Assembly: GCA_023400055.1 (NCBI GenBank)
Contig: JAEXFN010000038.1
Coordinates: 124,001-188,000, forward strand
Length of the DNA stretch: 64,000 bases
Direction: 5' to 3'
From: Bacillota bacterium
GTDB lineage: Bacteria > Bacillota > UBA4882 > UBA8346
Below, one piece after another: positions 52,939-61,897 of the stretch. Each line of letters opens with the position of its first letter. Within the stretch, counting starts at the first letter, position 1. The notes below the pieces were generated by a model. It had not been told where the DNA came from, did not search any database, and saw nothing but the letters and a program-made list of their open reading frames with translations. The translations under genes and the position numbers were made by a program.

Positions 52939-54429
52939 TTAAATACCCCCTGTGGCATAATGCATGATTTTGGCTTGATCCAATTCATCCCGGGTGAGAT
53001 TGGCGGTAATCCGACCGTTATGCATCACCAGCACCCGATCGCTCATCCCGATAATCTCCGGCAACTCCGAAGAGATCATCATAATGCCGACACCCTGCTC
53101 GGCCAGCATATCAATGATCGAGTACAACTCGGCCTTGGCGCCGACATCGACGCCCCGGGTCGGTTCGTCCAGGATCAGGACTTTGGGAACTGTGGCCAGC
53201 CATTTGGCGATGACGATTTTTTGCTGGTTTCCGCCGCTCAGGTGATTGGTCAACTGCTGGAGCGAGGGGGTCTTGATGGCGAGTTTATCAATATAATGAC
53301 TCACCAATTCCCGCTCCAGGCGCTGATCCACCGCGGCGCCCCTGATAAACTGCTTTAAAATGGTCAGCGTGATATTATAGGACACGCTTTGGATCAGCAC
53401 TAGGCCCTGGCCTTTGCGATCCTCCGGGACCAGCGCGATTCCATAATTCATCGCTTCCAGAGGCGAGCCGATGTGGACCCTAGTTCCGGCCACCCGGATC
53501 TCGCCCGAATCGAGTTGGTCAATCCCGAAAATGGCTCGGGCCAGTTCGGTCCGTCCCGCTCCGACCAGCCCGGAAACACCGAGGATTTCCCCTTTTTGCA
53601 AAGCAAAATTGATATCGCGCAGGACATTGGCGCGGTTGAGACCAAGGATCTCCAATACCGTATCGCCCGGTTCATGAAAGGTCCGGCGATATAAATCCTT
53701 CAACTCCCTGCCGACCATCATCGCGATCAGTTCCTCCCTGCGGGTCTGAGCGGTTTCCTTGGTACCGACGCATTTGCCGTCCCGCAGGACCGTGACCCGG
53801 TCGGCGACGCGGAAAAGCTCTTCCATGCGGTGGGAAATGTAAATTACGGCGATGTTTTTCCGTTTCAGATTGGCAATCGCCTGAAAAAGCATGGCCACTT
53901 CCCTGAGGGTCAGCGAAGCGGTCGGCTCATCCATGACAATGATGCGGGCCTCAATCGACAACGCCTTGGCGATCTCCACCATTTGCTGTTGGGCCACGCT
54001 CAGCTTAGAAACCAGTTCCGTCGCTTGAATGGCCAGCCCCAATGAATTCAACAGTTCCTGGGCGCTCCGGTTCTGCTCGGAAAAATTGACAAAGCCGGTT
54101 TTGTCCGTCGTTTCCCTGCCGAGAAAGATATTGTCGGCCACCGTCAGGTTGGACGCCAGGCACAACTCCTGGTGAATCACGCTGATGCCGTGGGCCTGTG
54201 CCTGGTGGACGTCCTGGATGGCGACTTTCTGGCCATCGAGATAGACTTGGCCTTCATCGGCGGCATAAATGCCAGCCAGAATTTTGATCAGGGTCGATTT
54301 GCCGGCCCCGTTCTCGCCGAGCAAGGCGTGGACTTCACCGTATTTCAGCTCGAAGTTTACCCCGTTTAGAGCATAGACGCCGGGGAACTTTTTATGGATG
54401 TTTTCCATAGTCAAAATATTGGCTCCCAT
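52939..54429 (-). CDS. rbsA: Ribose-type ABC transporter ATPase (duplicated)
   Basis: The 496-residue protein holds two ABC domains. The first has Walker A GENGAGKST, signature LSVAQQQMVEIAKAL and Walker B IIVMDEPT. The second lacks a normal Walker A (SGLVGAGRTELARAI) but has signature LSGGNQQKIVIAKWL and VLILDEPTRGVD. This is the usual RbsA/MglA/AraG layout. GGAGG lies six bases before ATG 54429. It is the only complete sugar ATPase in the window, and CUT2 ATPases do not normally serve CUT1 permeases. Confidence 0.95.
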   Translation of the reverse strand: MGANILTMENIHKKFPGVYALNGVNFELKYGEVHALLGENGAGKSTLIKILAGIYAADEGQVYLDGQKVAIQDVHQAQAHGISVIHQELCLASNLTVADNIFLGRETTDKTGFVNFSEQNRSAQELLNSLGLAIQATELVSKLSVAQQQMVEIAKALSIEARIIVMDEPTASLTLREVAMLFQAIANLKRKNIAVIYISHRMEELFRVADRVTVLRDGKCVGTKETAQTRREELIAMMVGRELKDLYRRTFHEPGDTVLEILGLNRANVLRDINFALQKGEILGVSGLVGAGRTELARAIFGIDQLDSGEIRVAGTRVHIGSPLEAMNYGIALVPEDRKGQGLVLIQSVSYNITLTILKQFIRGAAVDQRLERELVSHYIDKLAIKTPSLQQLTNHLSGGNQQKIVIAKWLATVPKVLILDEPTRGVDVGAKAELYSIIDMLAEQGVGIMMISSELPEIIGMSDRVLVMHNGRITANLTRDELDQAKIMHYATGGI

Positions 54430-54470
54430 TGCAATCCTCCGTTTTAGAAACGTTGTGAGAACCCCGCCGA

Positions 54471-54565
54471 AGGTCAGGGCATTTACCAAAGCTCATCAAA
54501 GCGAGCGAGAAAGTCGTTTTAAGCCTTTCCCAAGTTGATTCGGATTCCGAAGCGACTTTATCCCA
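54471..54565 (+). repeat. Dispersed GATAAAGTC palindromic repeat, copy 4
   Basis: CCGAAGGTCAGGGCATTTA, CCAAAGCTCATCAAAGCGAG, GAGAAAGTC (54507-54515), then GATTCGGATTCCGAAGC and GACTTTATC (54554-54562). It lies between rbsB and rbsA and overlaps the upstream end of the rbsA reading frame, not its coding part. Confidence 0.75.
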
Positions 54566-54618
54566 CGGTTTTTAGGCCGATGAGATAAGAAGGCATTCAA
54601 AATTTAGCCTAAAACTTG

Positions 54619-54648
54619 CCGGAGATAAAAGTTTTGCCCGGTTTCCCG
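54619..54648 (-). terminator. Attenuator hairpin between rbsB and rbsA
   Basis: AAGTTTTGCCCGG (54619-54631) and CCGGGCAAAACTT (54636-54648) form a perfect 13-bp stem with a four-base loop. On the minus strand it is followed by TTATC, giving a short U-tract. It lies 36 bp after the rbsB stop and should lower expression of rbsA and rbsC relative to the binding protein. Confidence 0.7.
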
Positions 54649-54684
54649 GGCAAAACTTGGGCGCTATTCCACTCGCGAGACGGA

Positions 54685-55623
54685 TCATTCGAATTTATCG
54701 ACGGCATGTTTGCCGATATTCGAAGCGTCAATCAACTCCACCGGGACCTTGATCGCTTTGGGAACTTTCTTACCGCTCAGGATCTTGTAGGCGGCGTCGG
54801 CGCCCATCGAACCGATTTTCGAGGGGAACTGGGAAGCGGTAGCGGTCAATTTGCCGCCTTCCTTGATCATCTTCTTGGCATCCGGCGAGCCGTCGACCCC
54901 GTAAACCAAGACCCCTTTCAACCGGTTGGCGCTTTCCAGGGCGGCGATGGCGCCCATCGCAGTCGGATCGTTTACCGCCATGACCACATCGATCCGCGGT
55001 TGCGCTTGGAGAATATCTTCCATCACGGTCATCGCTTGATCGAGTTCGCCATTGGAAGATTGTTCGGCCACGACTTTGAGTCCGGGATACTGCTTGATCG
55101 TCGCTTTAAAAGCCTCGGTCCGGTCGATCGCCGATTTGGCGGTCGGGTGCGCTAATACCACGATATTGGCTTTGGTCCCGATTCTTTTGATCATGTCTTT
55201 GGCGCATAATACGCCGGCGTTCCAATTGTCCGAGGCCACGGTGGTAGCGACCAGATCCACGTCGTACACGGGAGCGTCGACGATAATGACCGGGATCTTC
55301 GCCTTTTTGGCCGTTTCCAGCGCCGGTTTGATGCCCTTCCAGTCCAGGGCGGCCACGAAGATCGCGTCGACTTTTTGGGAGACGAAGTCTTCAATTCCGG
55401 AAATCTGGCGGTTCAAGTCTTGTTGCGGGTCGAAGGAGATTAGTTTGTCGCCTTTGCTCTCGACGACTTTTTTGATGCCATCGTTCAAAGCCACAAAGAA
55501 CGGGTTGTTGAGGTTGTGGAAGGTGGCCCCGAAAACTCGCTGTTTGGCGGCGCCGCACACCGCCAGGGCGGAAAACGCGAAGATCAGGACCGTCATCATT
55601 ACGAACCATTTTTTGTTCAACAT
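54685..55623 (-). CDS. rbsB: Ribose-type sugar-binding protein
   Basis: The 312-residue protein has a signal peptide (MTVLIFAFSALAVCGAA) and a type I periplasmic-binding fold (GATFHNLNNPFFVALNDGI, ISGIEDFVSQKVDAIFVAALD, VVMAVNDPTAMGAIAALES, VLVYGVDGSPDAKKMI). The cysteine in ALAVCGAA is not in a good lipobox because Val precedes it, so the protein is probably soluble. It is the first gene of the minus-strand rbsB-A-C operon. No regulator or ribokinase gene accompanies it; the neighbouring two-component system may regulate it. Confidence 0.92.
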   Translation of the reverse strand: MLNKKWFVMMTVLIFAFSALAVCGAAKQRVFGATFHNLNNPFFVALNDGIKKVVESKGDKLISFDPQQDLNRQISGIEDFVSQKVDAIFVAALDWKGIKPALETAKKAKIPVIIVDAPVYDVDLVATTVASDNWNAGVLCAKDMIKRIGTKANIVVLAHPTAKSAIDRTEAFKATIKQYPGLKVVAEQSSNGELDQAMTVMEDILQAQPRIDVVMAVNDPTAMGAIAALESANRLKGVLVYGVDGSPDAKKMIKEGGKLTATASQFPSKIGSMGADAAYKILSGKKVPKAIKVPVELIDASNIGKHAVDKFE

Positions 55624-55845
55624 CGTTACCCCCTGCGCTTATTGGAATCAGGTTTCTCAAACGGGGCTCTCGAACCGGCCGGTCGGATCCCATGTATTTC
55701 CATTATAATAAATCTCAGCTGAATCAGCACCTAAACATTGTCATGGAAGGAGGGTGTTTTTTGTCAGGCCGAAAGCAGGCTTTTTGTCAGTCGCGCCGGA
55801 TGACTGCGGTCCTTTTGGGGGGATGACAATTATCATCCAGGGGGG

Positions 55846-57168
55846 TCATTGCTTTAAAAATTTGGTTAAATCGCGGTTCAGCTTCTGCAACGAGGTATCG
55901 ATATCCTGGTCTTCGTTGATCAAGCGGAAGATCTCTTTATCGGCCATGTTCATGGCCTCGTCGTATTTTTGGAAACGCGGGGCAACCATGGATTGCTCGA
56001 TGACTTGGCTCAAGATCATTTTATCGACGGAGATTTCTTGATCCGGGGTATATTTGGAAAGCTCCTCGTCGGCCTCGCTGGATTCGGTCACTGCGCGGAG
56101 GACCGGCACGCCGTAGGAATATTTGAAGATGTTCTGCTGCATCTGCCGATCGAACGTCAGAAACTTCAAAAACTCCCAGGCTTCCCGGGGGTGCTTGGTG
56201 CGCGAACTGATTCCGATCAAGAAACTGTACAATTCGGAGGCGTTGTTGCCATGCGGGCCGCGGGGCAGCTTGATGCATTCCCATTCAAATTGGGCATAGC
56301 GGACCAGCCGGTAGGGATAGGCCTTGTAGGCCCGATAGGCCGAAAAGGGGAATGGCCGGAAAGCTACCTTGCCGTCGTCGAAATCAGCCGGAACGACCCG
56401 GGAGCCCGCGTTGAGTTTGGCCAGCTTCTTCACGAAGGCGATGGCCTCGCGCACTCCCGGCTTGTCAAACATCGCTTCGGAACCATTCAGGTCGAATAAT
56501 TGCTGGCCATTAGTATAAACCGCCTGTTGCCAGTCGAAACCAACGGTTCCGAATTGATCGATCCGGCCATCGCCGTCCGTGTCCCGGGTCACCTTTTGGC
56601 AGATGGCATAAAAATCATTCCAGGTCCAATCCCCTTGAGGAACCGCGATTCCCTCCCGGGCCAGAATGGTCTTGTTTGCAAACATCAAAATTGGCACCAC
56701 TTCGCGGGGCAAAGCGTATTGCGAGCCGTAAAACTGCCCGGACTTGACCGCTTTTTCATACAGCCGGGCGACATCGAAGCGCGGGTCGTGATGCACCGGG
56801 TCGTCGAGATTCTTCAGAATCCCGATCGAGGCCAGAGTATTGAAATCCCCCGCTAAAACACAGAAGACATCCGGTTCCTTGCCCTTGATGATCCGCTGGG
56901 CGAGCCATTCCGAGTAATCGCTCTTTAGGGTGCCGGTGAGGTATTTGATCTTAATCCGGGGATGCAGGGCCTCAAACCGGAGGATCGCTTCATCGCTTAT
57001 TTTATAGCTGCTCCAATTGGGAATATCCCAGTTGCTGCCGGCAAAATCGCCGAATTCCAGCACGATGGGCGCGACGTTGCTTTGGCGCAGATACCCCAGC
57101 ACCGCTCCCAACATCAGGAGCAAACCGCAACCGATGAGCGCCAGCTTATGCTTTTTCAACTTTGCCAC
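55846..57168 (-). CDS. Membrane-anchored sugar-binding protein linked to a two-component system
   Basis: The 440-residue family 1 solute-binding protein starts with a short basic segment and one hydrophobic helix (HKLALIGCGLLLMLGAVLGYL) without a clear cleavage site, so it is probably tethered to the membrane. The fold segments WLAQRIIKGKEPDVFCVLAG, YGSQYALPREVVPILMFANK and YGVPVLRAV are typical. It is the third gene after a histidine kinase and a NarL-type regulator and overlaps the regulator by 23 bp. With no permease genes attached, it likely senses a sugar for the kinase rather than transporting it (inference). The start codon is GTG with a weak ribosome binding site. Confidence 0.88.
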   Translation of the reverse strand: MAKLKKHKLALIGCGLLLMLGAVLGYLRQSNVAPIVLEFGDFAGSNWDIPNWSSYKISDEAILRFEALHPRIKIKYLTGTLKSDYSEWLAQRIIKGKEPDVFCVLAGDFNTLASIGILKNLDDPVHHDPRFDVARLYEKAVKSGQFYGSQYALPREVVPILMFANKTILAREGIAVPQGDWTWNDFYAICQKVTRDTDGDGRIDQFGTVGFDWQQAVYTNGQQLFDLNGSEAMFDKPGVREAIAFVKKLAKLNAGSRVVPADFDDGKVAFRPFPFSAYRAYKAYPYRLVRYAQFEWECIKLPRGPHGNNASELYSFLIGISSRTKHPREAWEFLKFLTFDRQMQQNIFKYSYGVPVLRAVTESSEADEELSKYTPDQEISVDKMILSQVIEQSMVAPRFQKYDEAMNMADKEIFRLINEDQDIDTSLQKLNRDLTKFLKQ

Positions 57169-57841
57169 CCGCGACAGCGCTATTTTTTAAGGTCAATCCG
57201 GCTTGAACGGCGAAAATGGCGATCTGGGTCCGATCCCGCAGCGCCAGTTTGATCAGGATGCTGCTGACATAATTGCGGACTGTCCCTTCGCTCAATTTAA
57301 GCTTATCGGTAATCTCCTTGTTGGACATACCGATCCCGATCAATTGGATGATTTTCAGCTCGTTGGCGTTTAACTCCCGTAAGGCGCTCTCCGCTACTTT
57401 GATGCGGTAATCGGCCTGCGCCATCTGAGAGAAGAAGCGCACCACCTTGCTGGCGATATTGGGGTTGATTAAGGCGCCGCCCTTGACCACGGTCTTGATG
57501 GCCTCGATCAGCTCTCCCAGAGAGATGCCTTTCAACAGATAACCGCTGGCCCCATTCTTTAAGGCGTTGAAAACATATTCATCGTCATCGAAGGTGGTTA
57601 AGACGATGATCTTGATCTGAGGCTGCTTTTGTTTAATCAGCTCGATACACTGGACGCCATCCAGCTCCGGCATGCGGATATCCATCAGAATAACATCCGG
57701 CAGCAACCGTTGGGCGAGCTCCACCGTTTCCCGACCATTGGCGGCGGTCCCGATGATCTCCAGCTCCGGTTTGTTGCTGAGCATGATCTCCAAGCTTTGT
57801 CGGATCAGCTCCTGATCTTCGGCGATCATCACCCGAATCAT
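57146..57841 (-). CDS. NarL/LuxR-type response regulator
   Basis: The 231-residue regulator has a receiver domain (MIRVMIAEDQELIRQ; acceptor Asp in PDVILMDIRMPELDG; Lys in GYLLKGISLGEL) and a LuxR-type HTH (QLIGIGMSNKEITDKLKLSEG, then TVRNYVSSILIKL). Its ATG overlaps the kinase stop (ATGA); the frame reaches 57988, but that part lies inside the kinase gene. It probably acts on the ribose-type operon or on its own operon. Confidence 0.93.
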   Translation of the reverse strand: MIRVMIAEDQELIRQSLEIMLSNKPELEIIGTAANGRETVELAQRLLPDVILMDIRMPELDGVQCIELIKQKQPQIKIIVLTTFDDDEYVFNALKNGASGYLLKGISLGELIEAIKTVVKGGALINPNIASKVVRFFSQMAQADYRIKVAESALRELNANELKIIQLIGIGMSNKEITDKLKLSEGTVRNYVSSILIKLALRDRTQIAIFAVQAGLTLKNSAVAGGKVEKA

Positions 57842-59166
57842 TGGCTCACCCTCCCGCGGATCGGAATTTGAACCCGGATTCTGAAACCATGCGGGGAGTC
57901 CGGGCCCAATTCGGCCGTTCCCGCCAACATCGCCACCCGTTCCCGAATGTATTGGAGCCCAAACCCTTCGGCAACCGGGCCGCGGCAATCCCCGTTGTCC
58001 ACAATCTGCAATTGAAGGCAGCTGCTTTCAAAATGCAAGTTTACGTGGATCTCCTGCGCCCGGCCATGCCGCACCGAGTTGGTGATCGCTTCCTGGACGA
58101 TCCGGTAAACGGTGGCCTCTTCATCCGCATTGAGCTTTCGCTCCGTCCCCTCGATCTGCAAAGCCACCCGGGTCTGGGTGCACTCGTTAATATCCTCGGA
58201 GAGTTTCTGAATCGCCGAAACCAAGGAGAATCTCTCCAAGGCGTCGGGCCGCAATTCGCTTACCGAACGGCGGATATCGAGCAACCCTTTTTTCGCCAAA
58301 TCGCTGATCTTGAGCAGTTGGATTTTGGTTTTGGCGCGATCCCGTTCCAGTAATTCGATGCAGGCGTCGAGACCGGTGGCGATTCCGGTGAGCGTGTGAC
58401 CGATGGTGTCGTGGATCTCCCGGGCCAGCCGGTTGCGTTCGCGGGTTTTGGCCATCTGCTCCGATTTCAGGGAGTAGTCCTGCAACTGAATGTTGACCAC
58501 CTTTAACTCCTCGGCGGTTTGGAACAGTTTGGCGTATAATTCTTTAATCTTGGTGTTCTCATCGATCTGATTCTGAATCGTAAAGATCATGAATACAATG
58601 AAGGCCATTTCATTAAGGGAAAACAAGATATTGCGGATGCTGAAAATGTAAAAACGCTCGGTTGACGTGTAATACTGGATATAATCATTAATGGAAAACA
58701 GATTCATTTTAATGGAAAGAATATCGTAATCAAACAGGATATAAATTACGATGACCGCAAAGATGAACGTGTATTTCCGTTTGGTTCCCTCAATATAGAT
58801 CATGATATTGGCGATGGTCAGAAACAGGATTCCCTTATAGCCCAGGTTTAAAAAGAACATGATGGCGATGCAAATGAAGAGATCGAAGAGGCTGAAAAGA
58901 TAGAATATGAACTGGCGCTCTCTGGGGATCCGCTCCCGGATGAGGCTGCTGCCGAAGAAGGAAAATAGTAACGTCAGCGAAAAAACAGTCACTTGCCAGG
59001 GGACTATCGGAACATAGCGGATTTTCTCCAAGAAATCGCGCGCCAGGTCGTTCCAGCAAATGAGCTCGATCGTTTTATAGATTAGAATCGATAAGAAAAG
59101 AATGATCAAGAGATTGACCAAAAATATCACATTCCTGGTCATGGTCATATAGCGCTGCTGTATCAT
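57838..59166 (-). CDS. NarX/DesK-type sensor histidine kinase with multi-helix membrane domain
   Basis: The 442-residue kinase has about six membrane helices in residues 10-205 with no large outside loop, a short coiled-coil, the HisKA_3 phospho-acceptor (RNRLAREIHDTIGHTLTGIA) and an ATPase domain (N-box VQEAITNSVRHG; G1 VDNGDCRG; G2 GFGLQYIRERVAMLAG). Lack of its own sensor domain fits detection through a partner, and the third gene of the operon encodes an anchored sugar-binding protein. ATG 59166 is preferred to TTG 59172, as AGGATG precedes it. Confidence 0.92.
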   Translation of the reverse strand: MIQQRYMTMTRNVIFLVNLLIILFLSILIYKTIELICWNDLARDFLEKIRYVPIVPWQVTVFSLTLLFSFFGSSLIRERIPRERQFIFYLFSLFDLFICIAIMFFLNLGYKGILFLTIANIMIYIEGTKRKYTFIFAVIVIYILFDYDILSIKMNLFSINDYIQYYTSTERFYIFSIRNILFSLNEMAFIVFMIFTIQNQIDENTKIKELYAKLFQTAEELKVVNIQLQDYSLKSEQMAKTRERNRLAREIHDTIGHTLTGIATGLDACIELLERDRAKTKIQLLKISDLAKKGLLDIRRSVSELRPDALERFSLVSAIQKLSEDINECTQTRVALQIEGTERKLNADEEATVYRIVQEAITNSVRHGRAQEIHVNLHFESSCLQLQIVDNGDCRGPVAEGFGLQYIRERVAMLAGTAELGPDSPHGFRIRVQIPIRGRVSQ

Positions 59167-59528
59167 CGCCAATCATCCTAACCCCAGAGAGTCGTGTCAC
59201 CCCGGCAGTTTACATTTTAGCAATGGATCCGTAACCCCATCTTAATTTTAACAACCGGCGCGAAAAGGTCAAGCAGTTTTACAGGCGGGAAATCTTCCAT
59301 GGCTGGTATGTCATAAATAAAATTATTCGTCTAGTAAAGTAACTCCGGCAGTAAGTGCCGGAGTTACTTCGGTTGAGACAATTCCGTAATTATAAACTCT
59401 TGTGAAACAAAGCGTTTGGAAGGTAAAAAAGGGCTTCATCCCGGAAGAACTTTACCGAATGAACCAACGATCAACCTCTCGATCAGCTGTTTTTGAGTGC
59501 TGTTGCCAAAGGTCGGCCGATCCGCCGG
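59167..59528. other. Intergenic stretch with a strong hairpin
   Basis: The promoter region of the minus-strand kinase operon lies here. No gene is seen. The only clear element is the hairpin at 59337-59369. Confidence 0.5.
59337..59369. terminator. Perfect 14-bp hairpin
   Basis: AAGTAACTCCGGCA (59337-59350) and TGCCGGAGTTACTT (59356-59369) pair around GTAAG. It lies 160 bp beyond the stop of the small minus-strand gene at 59529 and is the best terminator candidate for it. Confidence 0.6.
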
Positions 59529-59723
59529 CTAATTTTTTTGGTCATCGTCGACCAACATAAACCAGGAAGAGGATATTTCGTTGAGCTTGCCGATTATCCG
59601 CTTTAATTTAAGGCCGTTTTGCTTATCGGGAAACCAATATAATATTTCAAAGGTTCCGTCCGGTAACGACTGAAGGCTGCTAATTCTGAAAAATTCCCCA
59701 TCGATGATGATGAATTCATGCAC
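59529..59723 (-). CDS. Small conserved-looking hypothetical protein
   Basis: The 64-residue protein (FIIIDGEFFRISSLQSLPDG, FEILYWFPDKQ, SSSWFMLVDDDQKN) has an ordered beta-strand pattern and no membrane segment. GTG 59723 follows GGGGGTTATTTCAG, a good ribosome binding site, which supports a real gene. I do not recognise the family. It is a single-gene unit between the kinase operon and the tandem array. Confidence 0.6.
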   Translation of the reverse strand: MHEFIIIDGEFFRISSLQSLPDGTFEILYWFPDKQNGLKLKRIIGKLNEISSSWFMLVDDDQKN

Positions 59724-60512
59724 CTGAAATAACCCCCGTTTGTATATAAAACGTGTTTATTATTGTTATCGGATGAATCCGGTTTAGCAAGGAGTATATT
59801 AAGTACATTTTTTTGAACGGCAAAAGTTCCAGCTATTATATTGCTATTATATTAACGCGTGGTTCAACCCGGATTATTCGCGTAATTCACTTATCCCCAA
59901 AAGATCGCTCTTTTAGGAATCAAAGAACTATGGCAATGACCGTCGTAGTTACTTTTGTGGATCAAGATCGATCTTTTGTGAATAAAGATCTGTCTACGAT
60001 AATTCCAGATCGATCTTTTGTGGATAAAGATCTGTCTGCGACGATTCCAGATCGATCTTTTGTGGATAAAGATCTTCCTTTTGTTAATAAAGATCGATCT
60101 TTTGTGAATAAAGATCTGTCTGCGATGATTCCAGATCGATCTTTTGTGGATAAAGATCTTCCTTTTGTTAATAAAGATCGATCTTTTGTGAATAAAGATC
60201 TTCCTTTTATAGATCAAGAAGGATAGGTCCACCGTCGGTTTGTGGAAAATGATTGCCAATGATTTAAACATCTCTCAATGAGCACTTTTTTGCCCTGCTT
60301 CACTTGTTCCGCAATTCTTTGACCCTTCGCTGACCTTCTCGGATGAAAGATGCCAGCAGCATAATTCCTTTTTCCATAATCCGTATGTAATATATGATAT
60401 AACAGCGTCATAGAGGAGCTCGCATGTTCAAAGGGCATGGCGCCGTTTTAAGGTAACATGCGCAAATCACTGACTTGTAAAATTTGATTCAGATTCATGA
60501 GAGGTGAAATTA
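59724..60512. other. Gene-poor stretch with tandem array D
   Basis: It contains array D (59953-60225) and the leader of the collagen-like gene. The reading frames across the array are artefacts of the 21-bp period. The minus-strand frame 60214-60438 lacks a ribosome binding site and family features, so I do not call it. Confidence 0.6.
59953..60225 (+). repeat. Tandem array D: thirteen 21-bp units with DnaA-like boxes and GATC linkers
   Basis: Units start at 59953 and keep a strict 21-bp phase to 60225. Box units read TTTTGTGGATAAAGATC or TTTTGTGAATAAAGATC; consensus boxes (reverse complement of TTATNCACA) begin at 59977, 60019, 60061, 60103, 60145 and 60187. Others are TTTTGTTAATAA type or a box-less type ending CCAGATCGATC. 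Units 6-9 and 10-12 form an 84-bp higher-order repeat. Linkers contain AGATCT or GATCGATC instead of the GAGCTC found in elements B and C, and the B/C leader is absent. The last unit is degenerate. Confidence 0.9.
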
Positions 60513-61871
60513 ATGTCCGATCTAAACCAGCAGATTAGGATTCAACTGTTATTAATTGAGGGACAAATCAGACAATTACCGGTAAAGGCCCTGCGGAAGG
60601 ACTTTTTACTTGAAAATATTAGTACCGCGATAAGTTGTTTCGATGCCGGAAGAATTCAGTGCACGATCAATAATTTAGCCATTATTAACGATCAGATTCT
60701 AAGTTGGCAGCGGCTCAGTCAATGCAATCAATGCAGTCAATGCTCGGCAAGCATTTATGATCCGTTATTAGCAGGCCTTCGCCGGGTACAACAGCTCTTG
60801 GTCGGCCTACCCTATTCCGGAGCGACGGGGGAGACGGGACCCACTGGACCCATCGGTCCGATTGGTCCAATTGGAACGACCGGAGCCACGGGAGCCACCG
60901 GACCGGTGGGAGCAACAGGTGATCCAGGAGCCACTGGAGCAACGGGACCGGCAGGACCGGCTGGAGGAGCGACAGGAGCCACTGGAGCGACCGGGCCGGT
61001 GGGAGCGGCTGGAGCAGTCGGAGCCACCGGAGCAACTGGGCCAGTGGGGGCAACCGGATTAGCCGGAGCTACTGGAGCGACAGGACCGGTGGGAGCGGCC
61101 GGAGCAGTCGGAGCCACTGGAGCAACCGGGCCAGTGGGAGCAACAGGTGATCCAGGAGCCACTGGAGCGACCGGGCCGGTGGGAGCGGCCGGAGCGGTCG
61201 GGGCCACCGGAGCAACCGGGCCAGTGGGAGCAGCCGGGGCAGTCGGAGCTACTGGAGCGACCGGACCGGTGGGAGCGGCTGGAGCGGTCGGGGCCACTGG
61301 AGCAACCGGGCCAGCGGGAGCAGCCGGGGCAGCCGGAGCTACTGGAGCGACCGGACCGGCCGGAGCCGGAGCGATTATCCCCTTTGCCTCTGGAACTCCC
61401 GCCGTCCTCACCACGATCGCGGGAGGATTGGTAGGCACCACCAGCTTGGTAGGCTTTGGCAATAATGTTGCCGGAGTCAGCATAGTCGGGGGAGCGATCG
61501 ATCTTACGAGTCTGACCGACTTCGCTTTCTCTGCTCCGAGAGCCGGAACCATAACGTCGCTCGCGGCGTATTTCAGTACAACCGCGGCGCTTAGCCTGGT
61601 TGGTACGACGATCACCATTACGGCGCAACTATTTGAATCGACTACTCCCGACAATACTTTTACTGCGATTCCCGGCGCCGTCGTCACCTTGGCTCCCGCG
61701 CTTACGGGTGTCCTGGCAATTGGCACAATCAGTTCCGGCTTGACCACCGGTTTGAGCATACCGGTGACCGAAGAAACCCGTTTGTTACTGGTGTTTTCCG
61801 CAACCGCCACCGGACTCAGCCTGGTGAACACGGTCGCCGGCTACGCCAGCGCGGGCTTGGCTATCAGTTGA
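60513..61871 (+). CDS. Collagen-like repeat protein with BclB-type C-terminal domain
   Basis: The 452-residue protein has a helical N-terminus of about 105 residues with a Cys cluster (SQCNQCSQCSAS), then about 60 Gly-X-Y triplets (mostly GATGATGPVGA, residues about 110-285), then a C-terminal beta domain (IPFASGTPAVLTTIAGGLVG, ITSLAAYFSTTAAL, VTEETRLLLVFSAT). This C-terminal domain is that of exosporium glycoprotein BclB-like proteins. The collagen part should form trimers on the spore surface, and its Thr residues may be glycosylated. GAGGTGAAATTA precedes ATG 60513. No signal peptide is seen, as expected for a mother-cell spore-coat protein. Confidence 0.93.
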   Translation: MSDLNQQIRIQLLLIEGQIRQLPVKALRKDFLLENISTAISCFDAGRIQCTINNLAIINDQILSWQRLSQCNQCSQCSASIYDPLLAGLRRVQQLLVGLPYSGATGETGPTGPIGPIGPIGTTGATGATGPVGATGDPGATGATGPAGPAGGATGATGATGPVGAAGAVGATGATGPVGATGLAGATGATGPVGAAGAVGATGATGPVGATGDPGATGATGPVGAAGAVGATGATGPVGAAGAVGATGATGPVGAAGAVGATGATGPAGAAGAAGATGATGPAGAGAIIPFASGTPAVLTTIAGGLVGTTSLVGFGNNVAGVSIVGGAIDLTSLTDFAFSAPRAGTITSLAAYFSTTAALSLVGTTITITAQLFESTTPDNTFTAIPGAVVTLAPALTGVLAIGTISSGLTTGLSIPVTEETRLLLVFSATATGLSLVNTVAGYASAGLAIS

Positions 61872-61897
61872 TATTCAATAACCATTTCTCGAAAAAA

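Noticed and set aside
59813..60271. Long open frames on both strands with 7-residue repeats (DRSFVDKDL and FIHKRSI patterns)
   Set aside because: They arise because the 21-bp repeat unit equals seven codons, so all frames without a stop stay open. No ribosome binding site or family signal supports either.
60214..60438. 74-residue minus-strand frame next to array D
   Set aside because: No ribosome binding site and no recognisable family; begins inside a likely promoter region.
60812..61831. 339-residue minus-strand frame rich in Ala, Pro and Val
   Set aside because: It is the antisense shadow of the Gly-X-Y repeat gene; the plus-strand frame has the ribosome binding site and the BclB-type domain.
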